Source of the DNA: Bathymodiolus brooksi
Lineage: Eukaryota; Mollusca; Bivalvia; Mytilida; Modiolidae
Assembly: GCA_963680875.1 (NCBI GenBank)
Contig: OY804585.1
Location: forward strand, 30,866,186 to 30,930,185
Direction of reading: 5' to 3'
Length of the DNA stretch: 64,000 nucleotides
Shown here: in pieces, positions 22,815 through 36,145 of the stretch
How the letters are laid out: each line of letters starts with the position of its first letter
How positions within the stretch are numbered: the first letter of the stretch is position 1
The notes under the pieces: model-generated
The model's input: only the letters and a program-made list of their open reading frames with translations
Told to the model about the DNA's origin: nothing
Databases searched by the model: none
Made by a program: the position numbers and the translations under genes

Positions 22815-23500
22815 TTAATAAGGGTAATAACAAAATTACCGAACTCCAAACAATCGTACAAAGGGAAAGTCAAAACTCATAATTATATAAACAGACAAAA
22901 TCAGTCAACAACCAGAAAACTGTGAAAACCGCAATGACCCTGACTTGGTACAGGCATTTCTAAAGAAATGGTGGGTTGAATCAGATTTTAAGGCGCCAAA
23001 CCTCCCGCTCTCATTACGGTTCAAAGGTTCCGGCTGTCACAATAACAGTATTTAAATACAGGAACAAAATAGGTAAAATAGTTGTCAAAGCAGTACTATA
23101 TTCGGTGACGTAAATGTCAAAAATATTTTTACGTCACACATTGACAAAAAAAACATCCTGGACATTTTTTGACTTCTTTATCTTTATTCATTTTCACTAT
23201 ATAAAAATGCATCGCTTATAATTTTTTCTGCAGATACGGAATATATTTCGACAAGATCTTGGTATCGGAATATAAACTTTTTAAGAGATCGAATAAGGCG
23301 AATCTTTTTATAGCCCTGGTCCAGTAGCCTGTTTCTCAGATGAAGATGACGTTTCAGGAAATCAGAATAATTGCTACTGGCCCTTGCATAGCGAATCAAT
23401 TGCGAGATGTAAACACCATATGCAGGAGAAGCTGGTATATTGCTGCACATGTTTGGAAAGTTTATGATTTTAAATTTTAATGTCAAATAAAGATCCAATA
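22815..23500 (-). mobile_element. 5'-truncated non-LTR retrotransposon (3' end)
   Basis: Minus-strand frame 23498-23184 contains IPASPAYGVYISQLIRYARA then LLDQGYKK and VEIYSVSAEKII. This is the region after the reverse transcriptase in a family widespread in molluscs and fishes. The following 3' UTR (about 23050-22820) is almost identical to 36146-36368. It ends with GTTCGGTAATTTTGTTATTA-like sequence. The element is truncated and inactive. Confidence 0.8.
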
Positions 23501-23690
23501 ATTATTCTAAATACTGCAATTTTTATACAAAAATGTCTTTTTCCCACTTGAAATGATATTGCTTTTACAGTGTTTATTATTGTTACTACTTAATAATGTT
23601 TGTGTATGCATTTGTCAAACCCATTGTATGTATGCGGTTGAACAATAAAATTATGTTATGTTATGTTATGTTATGTTATGGTTTTGATTT
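23501..23690 (+). repeat. Possible LINE tail ending in (TTATG)n
   Basis: GTATGCGGTTGAACAATAAA followed by about six TTATG repeats (about 23650-23680). A 3' end with a short-repeat tail is typical of some LINEs, but no coding part is attached. It borders the start of the 42-bp array. Confidence 0.45.
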
Positions 23691-26600
23691 GTAAAATATG
23701 TTGACGTTTATCTATTATTGTAAATCTGAATATGGTAGGATGTGAACATTTATCTAATATTGTAATTCTGAATATGATGGAAATGTTTATCTGATATTGT
23801 TATTCTGAATATGATGGGATGTGAACATTTATCTATTATTGTAAATCGGAATATGATGGGATGTGAACATTTATCTATTATTGTAAATCGGAATATGATG
23901 GGATGTGAACGTTTATCTATTATTGTAAATCTGAATATGGTGTGATGTGAACGTTTATCTATTATTGTAAATCTGAATACAATGGGATGTGAACGTTTAT
24001 CTAATATTGTAAATCTGAATATGGTGGGATGTGAATGTTTATCTATTATTGTAAATCTGAATATGATGGGATTTGAAGGTTTATCTATTATTGTAAATCT
24101 GAATATGATGGGATGTGAACATTTATCTAATATTGTAATTCTGAATATGATGGAAATGTTTATCTGATATTGTTATTCTGAATATGGTGGGATTGAAACG
24201 TTTATCTAATATTGTAAATCTGAATATGATGGGATGTGAACATTTATCTATTATTGTAAATCTGAATATGATGGGATGTGAACGTTTATCTATTATTGTA
24301 AATCTGTATATGGTGGGATGTGAACGTTTATCTATTATTGTAAATCTGAATACAATGGGATGTGAACATTTATCTAATATTATAAATCTGAATATGGTGG
24401 GATGTGAATGTTTATCTATTATTGTAAATCTGAATATGATGGGATGTGAACGTTTATCTAATATTGTAAATCTGAATATGGTGGGATGTAAACGTTTATC
24501 TATTATTGTAAATCTGAATATGGTGGGATGTGAACATTTATCTATTATTGTAAATCGGAATATGATGGGATGTGAACATTTATCTATTATTGTAAATCTG
24601 AATATGATGGGATGTGAACGTTTATCTATTATTGTAAATCTGAATATGGTGTGATGTGAACGTTTATCTATTATTGTAAATCTGAATACAATGGGATGTG
24701 AACGTTTATCTAATATTGTAAATCTGAATATGGTGGGATGTGAATGTTTATCTATTATTGTAAATCTGAATATGATGGGATTTGAAGGTTTATCTATTAT
24801 TGTAAATCTGAATATGATGGGATGTGAACATTTATCTAATATTGTAATTCTGAATATGATGGAAATGTTTATCTGATATTGTTATTCTGAATATGGTGGG
24901 ATTGAAACGTTTATCTAATATTGTAAATCTGAATATGATGGGATGTGAACGTTTATCTATTATTGTAAATCTGTATATGGTGGGATGTGAACGTTTATCT
25001 ATTATTGTAAATCTGAATACAATGGGATGTGAACATTTATCTAATATTATAAATCTGAATATGGTGGGATGTGAATGTTTATCTATTATTGTAAATCTGA
25101 ATATGATGGGATGTGAACGTTTATCTAATATTGTAAATCTGAATATGGTGGGATGTAAACGTTTATCTATTATTGTAAATCTGAATATGATGGGATGTGA
25201 ACGTTTATCTAATATTGTAATTCTGAATATGATGGGATGGAAATGTTTATCTATTATTGTAATTCTGAATATGATGGGATGGAAATGTTTATCTAGTATT
25301 GTAATTCTAAATATGGTGGGATGTGAACGTTTATCTATTATTGTAATTTTGAGTATGATGGGATGTGAACGTTTATCTAATATTATAATTCTGAATATGG
25401 TGGGATGGAAATGTCTATCTATTATTGTAAATCTAAATATGATGGGATGTGAACGTTTATCTATTATTGTAAATCTGAATATGGTGGGATGGAAATGTTT
25501 ATCTATTATTGTAATTCTAAATATGGTGGGATTAGAACGTTTATCTAATATTGTAATTCTGAATATGGTGGGATGGAAATGTTTATCTATTATTGTAATT
25601 CTGAATATGGTGGGATGGAAATGTTTTTCTAGTATTGTAATTCTAAATATGGTGGGATTAGAACGTTTCTCTAATATTGTAATTCTGAATATGGTGGGAT
25701 GGAAATGTTTATCTAATATTGTAATTCTGAATATGGTGGGATGTGAATGTTTATCTATTATTGTAAATCTGAATATGATGGGATGTGAACGTTTATCTAA
25801 TATTGTAATTCTGAATATGATGGAAATGTTTATCTAATATTGTAATTCTGAATATGGTGGGATTGGAACGTTTATCTAATATTGAAAATCTGATTATGAT
25901 GGGATGTGAACGTTTATCTATTATTGTGAATCTGAATATGATGGGATGTGAACATTTATCTATTATTGTAAATCTGAATATGATGGGATGTGAACGTTTA
26001 TCTATTATTGTAAATCTTATATGATGGGATGTGAACGTTTATCTAGTATTGTAAATCTGAATATGGTGGGATGTGAACGTTTATCTAACATTGTAAATCT
26101 GAATATGGTGGGATGTGAACGTTTATCTATTATTGTAAATCTGAATATGATGGGATGGAAATGTTTATCTATTATTGTAATTCTGAATATGATGGGATGG
26201 AAATGTTTATCTAGTATTGTAATTCTAAATATGGTGGGATGTGAACGGTTATCTATTATTGTAATTCTGAATATGGTGGGATGGAAATGTTTATTTATTA
26301 TTGTAAATCTGAATATGGTGGGATGTGAACGTTTATCTATTATTGTAATTCTGAAAATGGTGGGATGGAAATGTTTATATATTATTGTAATTCTAAATAT
26401 GGTGGGAATAGAACGTTTATCTAATATTGTAATTCTGAATATGGTGGGATGGAAATGTTTATCTATTATTGTAATTCTGAATATGGTGGGATTAGAACGT
26501 TTATCTAATATTGTAATTCTGAATATGGTGGGATGGAAATGTTTATCTATTATTGTAATTCTGAATATGGTGGGATGGAAATGTTTATCTATTATGGTAA

Positions 26601-29600
26601 TTCTGAATATGATGGGATTGGAACGTTTATCTACTATTGTATTTCTGAATATGGTGGGATGGGAATGTTTATCTACTAAATTATGTAATTTTGAGTATGG
26701 TGGGATGGGAATGTTTATCTATTATTGTAATTCTGAATATGGTGGGATGGGAATGTATATCTACTATTGTAATTTTGAATGTGGTGGGATGGGAATATTT
26801 ATCTATTATTGTAATTCTGAATATGGTGGGATGGGAACGTTTATCTACTATTGTAATTTTGAATGTGGTGGGATGGGAATGTCTATCTATGATTGTAATT
26901 CTGAATATGGTGGGATGGGAACGTTTATCTATTATTGTAATTCTGAATATGGTCGGATGGGAACGTTTATCTACTAATGTAAATCTGAATATATTTATCT
27001 ATTATTGTAATTCTGAAAATAGTGGGATGGAAATGTTTATCTATTATTGTAATTCTGAATATGGTGGGATTGGAACGTTTATCTACTATTGTAATTTTGA
27101 ATGTGGTGGGATGGGAATGTTTATCTTCTATTGTAATTCTGAATGTGGTGGAATTGGAATGTTTATCTATTATTTTAATTCTGAATATGGTGGGATGGGA
27201 CATATTTATCTACTAATGTAATTCTGAATATGGTGGGATGGGAAAGTTTATCTATTATTGTAATTCTGAATATGGTGGGATGGAAATGTTTATTTATTAT
27301 TGTAATTCTGAATATGGTGGGATTGGAATGTTTATCTACTATTGTATTTCTGAATATGATGGGATTTGAACGTTTATCTGCTATTGTAATTCTGAATGTG
27401 GTGGGATGGGAATGTTTATCTATTATTGTAATTCTGAATATGGTGGGATGGGAACGTTTATCTACTATTGTAATTTTGAATGTGGTGGAAAAGGAATGTT
27501 TATCTATTATTGTAATTCTGAATATGGTGGGATGGGAACATTTATCTATTATTGTAATTCTGAATATGGTGGGATGGGAATGTTTATCTACTAAATTATG
27601 TAATTTTGAGTATGGTGGGATGGGAATGTTTATCTATTATTGTAATTCTGAATATGGTGGGATGGGAATGTATATCTACTATTGTAATTTTGAATGTGGT
27701 GGGATGGGAATATTTATCTATTATTGTAATTCTGAATATGGTGGGATGGGAACGTTTATCTACTATTGTAATTTTGAATGTGGTGGGATGGGAATGTCTA
27801 TCTATGATTGTAATTCTGAATATGGTGGGATGGGAACGTTTATCTATTATTGTAATTCTGAATATGGTCGGATGGGAACGTTTATCTACTAATGTAAATC
27901 TGAATATATTTATCTATTATTGTAATTCTGAAAATAGTGGGATGGAAATGTTTATCTATTATTGTAATTCTGAATATGGTGGGATTGGAACGTTTATCTA
28001 CTATTGTAATTTTGAATGTGGTGGGATGGGAATGTTTTATCTTCTATTGTAATTCTGAATGTGGTGGAATTGGAATGTTTATCTATTATTTTAATTCTGA
28101 ATATGGTGGGATGGGACATATTTATCTACTAATGTAATTCTGAATATGGTGGGATGGGAAAGTTTATCTATTATTGTAATTCTGAATATGGTGGGATGGA
28201 AATGTTTATTTATTATTGTAATTCTGAATATGGTGGGATTGGAATGTTTATCTACTATTGTATTTCTGAATATGATGGGATTTGAACGTTTATCTACTAT
28301 TGTAATTCTGAATGTGGTGGGATGGGAATGTTTATCTATTATTGTAATTCTGAATATGGTGGGATGGGAACGTTTATCTACTATTGTAATTTTGAATGTG
28401 GTGGAAAAGGAATGTTTATCTATTATTGTAATTCTGAATATGGTGGGATGGGAACATTTATCTATTATTGTAATTCTGAATATGGTGGGATGGGAATGTT
28501 TATCTACTAAATTATGTAATTTTGAGTATGGTGGGATGGGAATGTTTATCTATTATTGTAATTCTGAATATGGTGGGATGGGAATGTATATCTACTATTG
28601 TAATTTTGAATGTGGTGGGATGGGAATATTTATCTATTATTGTAATTCTGAATATGGTGGGATGGGAACGTTTATCTACTATTGTAATTTTGAATGTGGT
28701 GGGATGGGAATGTCTATCTATGATTGTAATTCTGAATATGGTGGGATGGGAACGTTTATCTATTATTGTAATTCTGAATATGGTCGGATGGGAACGTTTA
28801 TCTACTAATGTAAATCTGAATATATTTATCTATTATTGTAATTCTGAAAATAGTGGGATGGAAATGTTTATCTATTATTGTAATTCTGAATATGGTGGGA
28901 TTGGAACGTTTATCTACTATTGTAATTTTGAATGTGGTGGGATGGGAATGTTTTATCTTCTATTGTAATTCTGAATGTGGTGGAATTGGAATGTTTATCT
29001 ATTATTTTAATTCTGAATATGGTGGGATGGGACATATTTATCTACTAATGTAATTCTGAATATGGTGGGATGGGAAAGTTTATCTATTATTGTAATTCTG
29101 AATATGGTGGGATGGAAATGTTTATTTATTATTGTAATTCTGAATATGGTGGGATTGGAATGTTTATCTACTATTGTATTTCTGAATATGATGGGATTTG
29201 AACGTTTATCTACTATTGTAATTCTGAATGTGGTGGGATGGGAATGTTTATCTATTATTGTAATTCTGAATATGGTGGGATGGGAACATTTATCTATTAT
29301 TGTAATTCTGAATATGGTGGGATGGGAATGTTTATCTACTAAATTATGTAATTTTGAGTATGGTGGGATGGGAATGTTTATCTATTATTGTAATTCTGAA
29401 TATGGTGGGATGGGAATGTATATCTACTATTGTAATTTTGAATGTGGTGGGATGGGAATATTTATCTATTATTGTAATTCTGAATATGGTGGGATGGGAA
29501 CGTTTATCTACTATTGTAATTTTGAATGTGGTGGGATGGGAATGTCTATCTATGATTGTAATTCTGAATATGGTGGGATGGGAACGTTTATCTATTATTG

Positions 29601-31545
29601 TAATTCTGAATATGGTCGGATGGGAACGTTTATCTACTAATGTAAATCTGAATATATTTATCTATTATTGTAATTCTGAAAATAGTGGGATGGAAATGTT
29701 TATCTATTATTGTAATTCTGAATATGGTGGGATTGGAACGTTTATCTACTATTGTAATTTTGAATGTGGTGGGATGGGAATGTTTATCTTCTATTGTAAT
29801 TCTGAATGTGGTGGAATTGGAATGTTTATCTATTATTTTAATTCTGAATATGGTGGGATGGGACATATTTATCTACTAATGTAATTCTGAATATGGTGGG
29901 ATGGGAAAGTTTATCTATTATTGTAATTCTGAATATGGTGGGATGGAAATGTTTATTTATTATTGTAATTCTGAATATGGTGGGATTGGAATGTTTATCT
30001 ACTATTGTATTTCTGAATATGATGGGATTTGAACGTTTATCTACTATTGTAATTCTGAATGTGGTGGGATGGGAATGTTTATCTATTATTGTAATTCTGA
30101 ATATGGTGGGATGGGAACGTTTATCTACTATTGTAATTTTGAATGTGGTGGAAAAGGAATGTTTATCTATTATTGTAATTCTGAATATGGTGGGATGGGA
30201 ACATTTATCTATTATTGTAATTCTGAATATGGTGGGATGGGAACGTTTATCTACTATTGTAATTTTGAATGTGGTGGAAAAGGAATGTTTATCTATTATT
30301 GTAATTCTGAATATGGGGGGATGGGAATTTTTATCTATTATTGTAATTCTGAATATGGTGGGATGGGAACGTTTATCTAGTGATGTAATTCTGAATATGG
30401 GGGATGAAAATGCTTATCTATTATTGTAATTTTGAATATGGTGCGATGGGAACGTTTATCTATTATTGTGATTCTGAATATGATGGGATTGGAACGTTTA
30501 TCTACTATTGTAATTCTGAATATGGTGGGATGGGAATGTTTATCTGCCAATGGATGTGTTGGGATGGGAATGTTTATCTATTATTGTAATTCTGAATATG
30601 GTGGGATTGGAACGTTTATCTACTATTGTAATTTTGAATGTGATGGTATGGGAATGTTTATCTATTATTGTAATTCTGAATATGGTGGGATGGGAACGTT
30701 TATCTACTAATGTAATTCTGAATATGGTGGGATGGGAACGATTATCTATTTTTGTAATTCTGAATATGGTGGGATGGAAATGCTTATCTATTATTGTAAT
30801 TCTGAATATGGTGCGATGGGAACGTTTATCTATTATTGTAATTCTGAATATGGTGGGATAGGAACTTTTATCTACTAATGTAATTCTGAATATGGTGGGA
30901 TGGAAATATTTATCTATTATTGTAATTCTGAATATGGTGGGATGGAAATGTTTATTTATTATTGTAATTCTGAATATGATGGGATGGGAATGTTTATCTA
31001 CTATTGTAATTCTGAATATGGTGGGATGGATATGTTTATCTATTATTGTAATTCTGAATATGGTGGTGTGGAAATGTTTATCTTCTATTGGAATTCTGAA
31101 TATGATGGGATGGGAACGTTTATCTACTAATGCAATTCTGAAATATGATGAGATGGGAATGTTTATCTACTAATGTAACTCGGAATATGGTGGGATGGGA
31201 ACGTTTATCTACTAATGTAACTCGGAATATGGTGGGATGGGAACGTTTATCTACTAATGTAACTCGGATTATGGTGGGATGGGAACTTTTATCTATTGTA
31301 ATTCTGGTGGGATGTGAACGTTTATCTACTAATGTAACTTGCAATATGGTGGGATGGGAACTTTTATCTATTATTGTAATTCTGGTGGGATGGGAACGTT
31401 TATCTACTGTTGTATTTCTGGTAAGATGGGAACGTTTATCTACTGTTGTATTTCTGGTAGGATGTACACATTCATCTACTATTGTAATTCTGGTGAGATG
31501 GGAATGTTTGTCTACTATTGTAGTTCTGGTGGGATGGGAACATTT
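23691..31545. repeat. Large 42-bp minisatellite with higher-order repeats
   Basis: About 185 copies of TCTGAATATGGTGGGATGGG plus AATGTTTATCTATTATTGTA plus AT. Sub-blocks differ: GATGTGAACG types in 23.7-26.1 kb, GATGGAAATG mixed in 25.2-26.6 kb, GATGGGAATG types later. A 709-bp period links 23982-24654 to 24691-25180. A ~916-bp period starts at about 26691, 27606 and 28522 and a shortened one at 29354. The last units (31.28-31.54 kb) shrink to ~36 bp by losing the GAATAT part. The plus strand is G-rich and C-poor throughout. Long open frames of 14-residue repeats are by-products. Confidence 0.95.
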
Positions 31546-32440
31546 GTCTACTATGCTGTGCGCTGCGTATCCCTTTGATCGTATGCTGCGAGCGGCGTTT
31601 CACTTTGGTCGTATGCTGTGCACTGCGTATCCCATTGGTCGTATCCCTCTGGTCGTATGCTGTGCGCTGTGTGTCGCTTTGGTCGTATGCTGTGTATTGT
31701 GTATCCCTTTGGTCGCATGCTGCGCGCGGCGTATCACTCTGGTCGTATGCTGTGCGCTGTGTGTCGCTTTGGTCGTATGCTGTGTATTGTGTATCCCTTT
31801 GGTCGCATGCTGCGCGCGGCGTATCACTCTGGTCGTATGCTGTGCGCGGCATATCCTTTTGGTCGTATGCTGTGTGCTGTGTATCCCTTTGGTCGTATGC
31901 AGTGCGCTGCGTATCCTGTTGGTCGTATGCTGTGCGCAGCGTATCACTCTAGTCGTATGCTGTGCGTGGCATATCCTTTTGGTCGTATGCTGTGTGCTGT
32001 GTATCCCTTTGGTCGTATGCTGTGCGCTGCGTATCCCTTTGGTCGTATGCTGTGTGCTGTGTATCCGTTTGGTCGTATGCTGTGCGCGGCATATCCCTTT
32101 GGTCGTATGCTGTGCGCGTCGTATCCCTTTGGTCGTATGCTGTGTGCCATGTATCTCTCTGATCGTATTAATATGTGCGTGGCATATCCCATTGGTCGTA
32201 TGCTGTGCGCTACTAATCCCTTTGGTCGTATGCTGTGCGCGGCATATCCCTTTGGTCGTATGCTGTGCGGTGCGTATCCCTATCATCGTATACTATGCGC
32301 AGTGTATCACTTTGATCTTATGCTGTACGCTGTGTATCCCTTTTGTCGCACGCTGTGCGCTGCGTTACTGCGTATCACTTTGATCGTATGCTGTGCGCGG
32401 CGTATCCCTTTGGTCGTATGTTGCGCGCAGCGGATCACTT
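31546..32440. repeat. 30-bp CpG-rich minisatellite
   Basis: About 29 copies of GGTCGTATGCTGTGCGCTGC plus GTATCCCTTT, directly after the 42-bp array. The unit is rich in CpG and alternating purine-pyrimidine steps (TGTGCGCG), unlike the AT-rich surroundings. The open frames on both strands come from the 30-bp period. Confidence 0.95.
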
Positions 32441-32611
32441 TCTTAACCTTTCTATGTTTTAACAGTGTTTGACCAATTAGCCTATTATCATACACATTCC
32501 TTATAAAATGTGTTTTTCCGTATAACAACTAGGTCAATTTATTGCGGGTGTATTTCGGGTACAGTTGATTCAAAGGTAGGCCTATCCCTGGTGTAACTCT
32601 TGGCATTGCCC
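32441..32611. other. Spacer before duplication unit 1
   Basis: Unique sequence between the 30-bp array and the left edge of the duplicated segment. Confidence 0.4.
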
Positions 32612-33144
32612 AAAATAAACACTAGGTCATATGACTGACATGATAAACATCAAGGTCATCTGTGTTTATATATTTGTGTTGTTTACAACTTTTGTCCTAC
32701 TCACCTCTTCCTGACCTATTCTGGAAGTGACCTAGTTATCGATCATGTTGTGAAGTTGTTATAGAAGACTATTACAATTTAACACACAAAAAAACCCATT
32801 AAAAAATGTATTTAGAGCCAAAAATACAACAGTTGTTTACAACTTTTTGTCATAGTCACCTCTTCCCGACCTATTATGGACGTGACCTAGTGATCAGAGA
32901 CATACGTTTTGTATAATTATATCTCAGCAGGGATGGATCTTGTAAATCTTTTCTGTATGCAAACTTTAATAATAAAATATAAATTATAAAACAAACAAAC
33001 ATGTCTTAAATTGTATTTTATTGCACTTTTTATACTTAAGCATTTCTGTATTCGTTCAAATGCTATGTTTTTTACATAGGCCCATCGGCATAGGTGACCT
33101 TTGCCGATTCTGGGTTTAGGCCCAAAATGGTTTTATTGCTCCCA

Positions 33145-33245
33145 ACACTTTTAAATTATTTGGTTTTCCAATCTTTCGATTTTGAGCGTACCTGATGAAG
33201 GTTATCCCAGAAACGCGTCGTGCGCACTAAATTAGATATCTACTT
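33145..33245. repeat. Dispersed repeat fragment
   Basis: AAATTATTTGGTTTTCCAAT, then GAGCGTACCTGATGAAGGTT and ATCCCAGAAACGCG. Related copies are at 5.86, 19.4 and 48.7 kb; the last is the duplicated partner. Class unknown. Confidence 0.6.
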
Positions 33246-33764
33246 TATTATTTCTAACTATTTTAGTGTCGACGATATTTAAAGTAGAATGAAGCAAGCA
33301 AGCAACATTCCCCAATATTTACACTATACATGTTATGGTAATCTCGTCATTTTAAAGGTTTTGCTCTACAATAAAAGAATTTTGTCCCGCGCAGGATATT
33401 TATTGGACTCGATCGCAAATTCGTGCAATACAATAACCTATGTACTTGGGGAATAAAAATAATGTTATTTAAAATATTTTTTCCAAGAAATATAGTAAAT
33501 ATATAATAAATCACTGATAAAAAATTGTGCATGGACATTAATTGCACTATTCGTGTTGTCCTTAATAAATTCAAGCAATGAAAAAAAAATTCGGACGAAA
33601 ACATGTTTAATATTTTTTCATTTTTCCTAACAATTTCACAACATAATTTGTTATAGTTTATTTAATCCCACGAAAATGTTTAAAAAATTAATGCATTAAA
33701 TTTCTTTCAAACATATTAAAAATAATTTACTGTAAATAATATTATTAAATTTAACATAGTTTTG

Positions 33765-34092
33765 TTTAATCTGACATCATTAGTAATTCTCATCACCGCG
33801 ATAGCTTGGGTGAAAGAACCATCAAAGACATGACAGCTTGTTATTGTCAATATGAATTAATTAACGAGTTACCAAATTAAGACATAAAATCTTAATTAAT
33901 TACCCAAATTTACAAACATTAAACTTTGATTAAAATGGCTTTATCCAATTAGTGTTGCTCAATATGTAATTAACACGGAAAATAATAGTTGACAATTGCT
34001 AATTATTGAAATGAATGAATGAAAACAACATAGAAGCCATTTGTGTTTTGATAGTAAATTTATATGAGTTGTGAGTGTTCATAACGAGTAGG
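33765..34092 (+). promoter_or_regulatory. Conserved upstream block of gene A1
   Basis: Almost identical to 51003-51332 upstream of A2, though the sequence just before it (33.62-33.76 kb) has diverged. It has several TAAT-core homeodomain-type sites (GAATTAATTAACGAG, CTTAATTAATTACCC, TGTAATTAACAC, GCTAATTATTG). Conservation may reflect regulation or recent gene conversion. Confidence 0.5.
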
Positions 34093-34100
34093 TATATATA
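34093..34100 (+). promoter_or_regulatory. TATA box of A1
   Basis: TATATATA, 91 bases upstream of the ATG, with a TTCACTCATTCTCATTC initiator-like stretch about 30 bases on. A2 has TATATAAA at the matching place. Confidence 0.6.
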
Positions 34101-34183
34101 CTATCAACTGACAACGTTCACTCATTCTCATTCTGTCATTAGAAAAGTTAAATTCAAAAACTTGACTAAAGATTTGAGTAACC

Positions 34184-34975
34184 ATGGTGACAGATATTGT
34201 ACAGAAGCCTGTCAAAATGTTCTTCAGTGTAGTCGATCTTGCCAAAAGTATTCGTGAGACAAAATCGGACCAGAACGATGCCATTGTCTACAACTACGAC
34301 CAGAGTCTAGCCGGCGAGAACACCCAGAAGGAAAATATACCCGTGAAACTGTCGACGTTGATTCCATCGAAGACAAGCACTCCACTCTCTCAACAGAACA
34401 AGGAAGATTAGTTAAAAAGAAAACGTGAGATCGATTCAATTTACTCAGAAGAGAGCAGCTTTGACTCATCTGACTCATTAAATTCAGACAACGTAGTGGT
34501 AGACGATGACCAACCCAAGAAGAAAGCGAGATGCATCTTTACAAGTGTTCAAGTTTCAGAACTGGAGAAACGGTACAACTACAATAAGTATCTGCCGATA
34601 GAAGAACGTCCCGTACTCGCCCAGCAACTCGATCTCAGTCAGCTTCAAGTAAAGACATGGTTTCAGAACCGTCGCATGAAGGAGAAACGTCAACATAAAA
34701 ACAAAAATCAGAAGATGTTTTATCATCATCATGGAGCTGTCGACATTTCTATTGCCATGGGAATGCCATATTCCCCTGTTCCAGTGAGTGGATGTCAACC
34801 AACTGATCTACCCGGATACAGCAGTCACCATCAGTACACAGGATCACCTAGTATGCAGATGTTTGACCCAATGTTGTATATGTGTGGGATGGTTTCACCC
34901 ATTACATTTCCAGGATACCAGTCGCAGTTTTACAACGGACTTTCACCACAGCCTTCTAAACACTATAGAGTGTAA
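34184..34975 (+). pseudogene. Homeobox gene A1, broken by one TAG
   Basis: Intronless paralogue of A2, the same length apart from small differences. The frame is open from ATG 34184 to 34408, then TAG (34409-34411) replaces the CAG of A2 (codon 76), then stays open to the stop at 34975. The homeodomain (about 34515-34694) is complete, with WFQNRRM, and differs from A2 by QQLDL for EQLGL and KEKRQ for KVKRQ. The promoter and N-terminal FSVVDLA motif are kept. With a single C-to-T stop and no other damage it could be a very young pseudogene, an allele, a sequencing error or readthrough. Confidence 0.85.
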
Positions 34976-35184
34976 TTTGTTGTTATTGTGAACTCGTTGT
35001 AAACTCTATTGTTTGTCTCATTGTTTGTTAAGTCTGTTGTTTTGAATTAACTTATTAGTGTTATGTTCATTATTGAAATATAAAGTGGTAAAACTGTATT
35101 TTTGTTTGTACAACCCTTCTTCAAATACCATGTAAATGCATCCAACTAACAACAACAGATTATTACATTTGTAAATTTGAATTT
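34976..35184. other. 3' flank of A1
   Basis: Matches the A2 flank for about 120 bases. AATATAAA at about 35077 is a weak poly(A) signal candidate. Confidence 0.45.
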
Positions 35185-35425
35185 TGGTGTTTAACACCAC
35201 TTTCAGAAATATTTCAGATATATATCATGGCGACCAGTTTTAGTGATGGAGGAAGCCGGAGAGAACCACCGACCATGGGCAAGCAACTGGTAAACTCTAT
35301 CACTTGCGGCTGCGAATCGAGTGCATCCTTTTTGTAATCTACAAAGCTGGGCACGAGCCCACGCCGTATTGGTGATAGACTTGTATGAGTTGTTAGATCC
35401 AACGACCTAACTCATTGAGCCACTT
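35185..35425 (-). mobile_element. S1 SINE, diverged
   Basis: GGTGTTTAACACCACTTTCA, GGAGGAAGCCGGAGAG, and a reversed tRNA-like head GGTGATAGACTTGTATGAGT. Not present beside A2, where a different short S1 copy lies at 52434. Confidence 0.7.
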
Positions 35426-35507
35426 CATAAATTCTAAGTACATGTATAACGTATCATTTCATATACAGCAAATACAAATATCTAAGAATAGGTTTGACTT
35501 AGGTTTA

Positions 35508-35605
35508 GTTTATGGTGTTTAACGACACTTTCAACAATATTTCAGTTATATCGTGGCGGTCAGATTTATTGGTGGAGGAATACTCGGAGAAACCCATCGA
35601 TCTGC
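35508..35605 (-). mobile_element. S1 SINE fragment
   Basis: TATGGTGTTTAACGACACTT, TATCGTGGCGGTCAGATTTA, GGTGGAGGAATACTCGGAGA. The head is missing. Confidence 0.75.
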
Positions 35606-35744
35606 CTAGTTTTGTGACCACGGCGTGTTTCTAGAATAACCTTCATGAAGTAATCTCAAAGTAAAAGACTGTTAGCTTTTTAAGATTAGGATTATGGGTT
35701 TTATTTCTGGAGAAAATCATTGTTTCTGAAGAATCTCAGTCATG

Positions 35745-35935
35745 ATTATGGTTATAGTGTGCACCGCCACTTTCAACAATATTTTAGTCATATCGTTTTA
35801 TTGGTGGATAAAACCGGAGCAATCCACCGACCTGTCGCAAATCACTGACAAATTTATATCACAATATTGTATGGAGTACACCTCGCGTGAGCTGGATTCG
35901 ATCTCGCAATGTTAGTGGTAATATGTACAAAATTA
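35745..35935 (-). mobile_element. S1 SINE, diverged
   Basis: GTGCACCGCCACTTTCAACA, ACCGGAGCAATCCACCGACC, CTGGATTCGATCTCGCAATG (the reversed B box). Partly deleted in the middle. Confidence 0.75.
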
Positions 35936-36145
35936 GTAAAGAATTTGGACTACAACTAAAAACTATTACTGATGAGTTTTGTCGCTGGTGTACACATGGG
36001 TATACTGTACTTCTACTAATTAGTAACAATTGTAAAGTTTTCTCATGCTAAATTAACACCACTCTCTCAATTTTCAACAACCCATGTTAAGACGTTTGCT
36101 ATTGGAGCTTCTGTCTATTTAATTATAAGTCTAATATGAAATAAA

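Noticed and set aside
23982..30861. Many 14-residue-repeat proteins (NMVGWECLSIIVIL type)
   Set aside because: By-products of the 42-bp array. Frames change at each single-base slip and carry no start context.
23691..32440. CRISPR array
   Set aside because: Repeats are directly tandem without unique spacers, and the sequence is animal.
31145..32472. 412- and 284-codon frames in the 30-bp array
   Set aside because: Period divisible by 3 opens frames on both strands; the frame even runs across two unrelated arrays.
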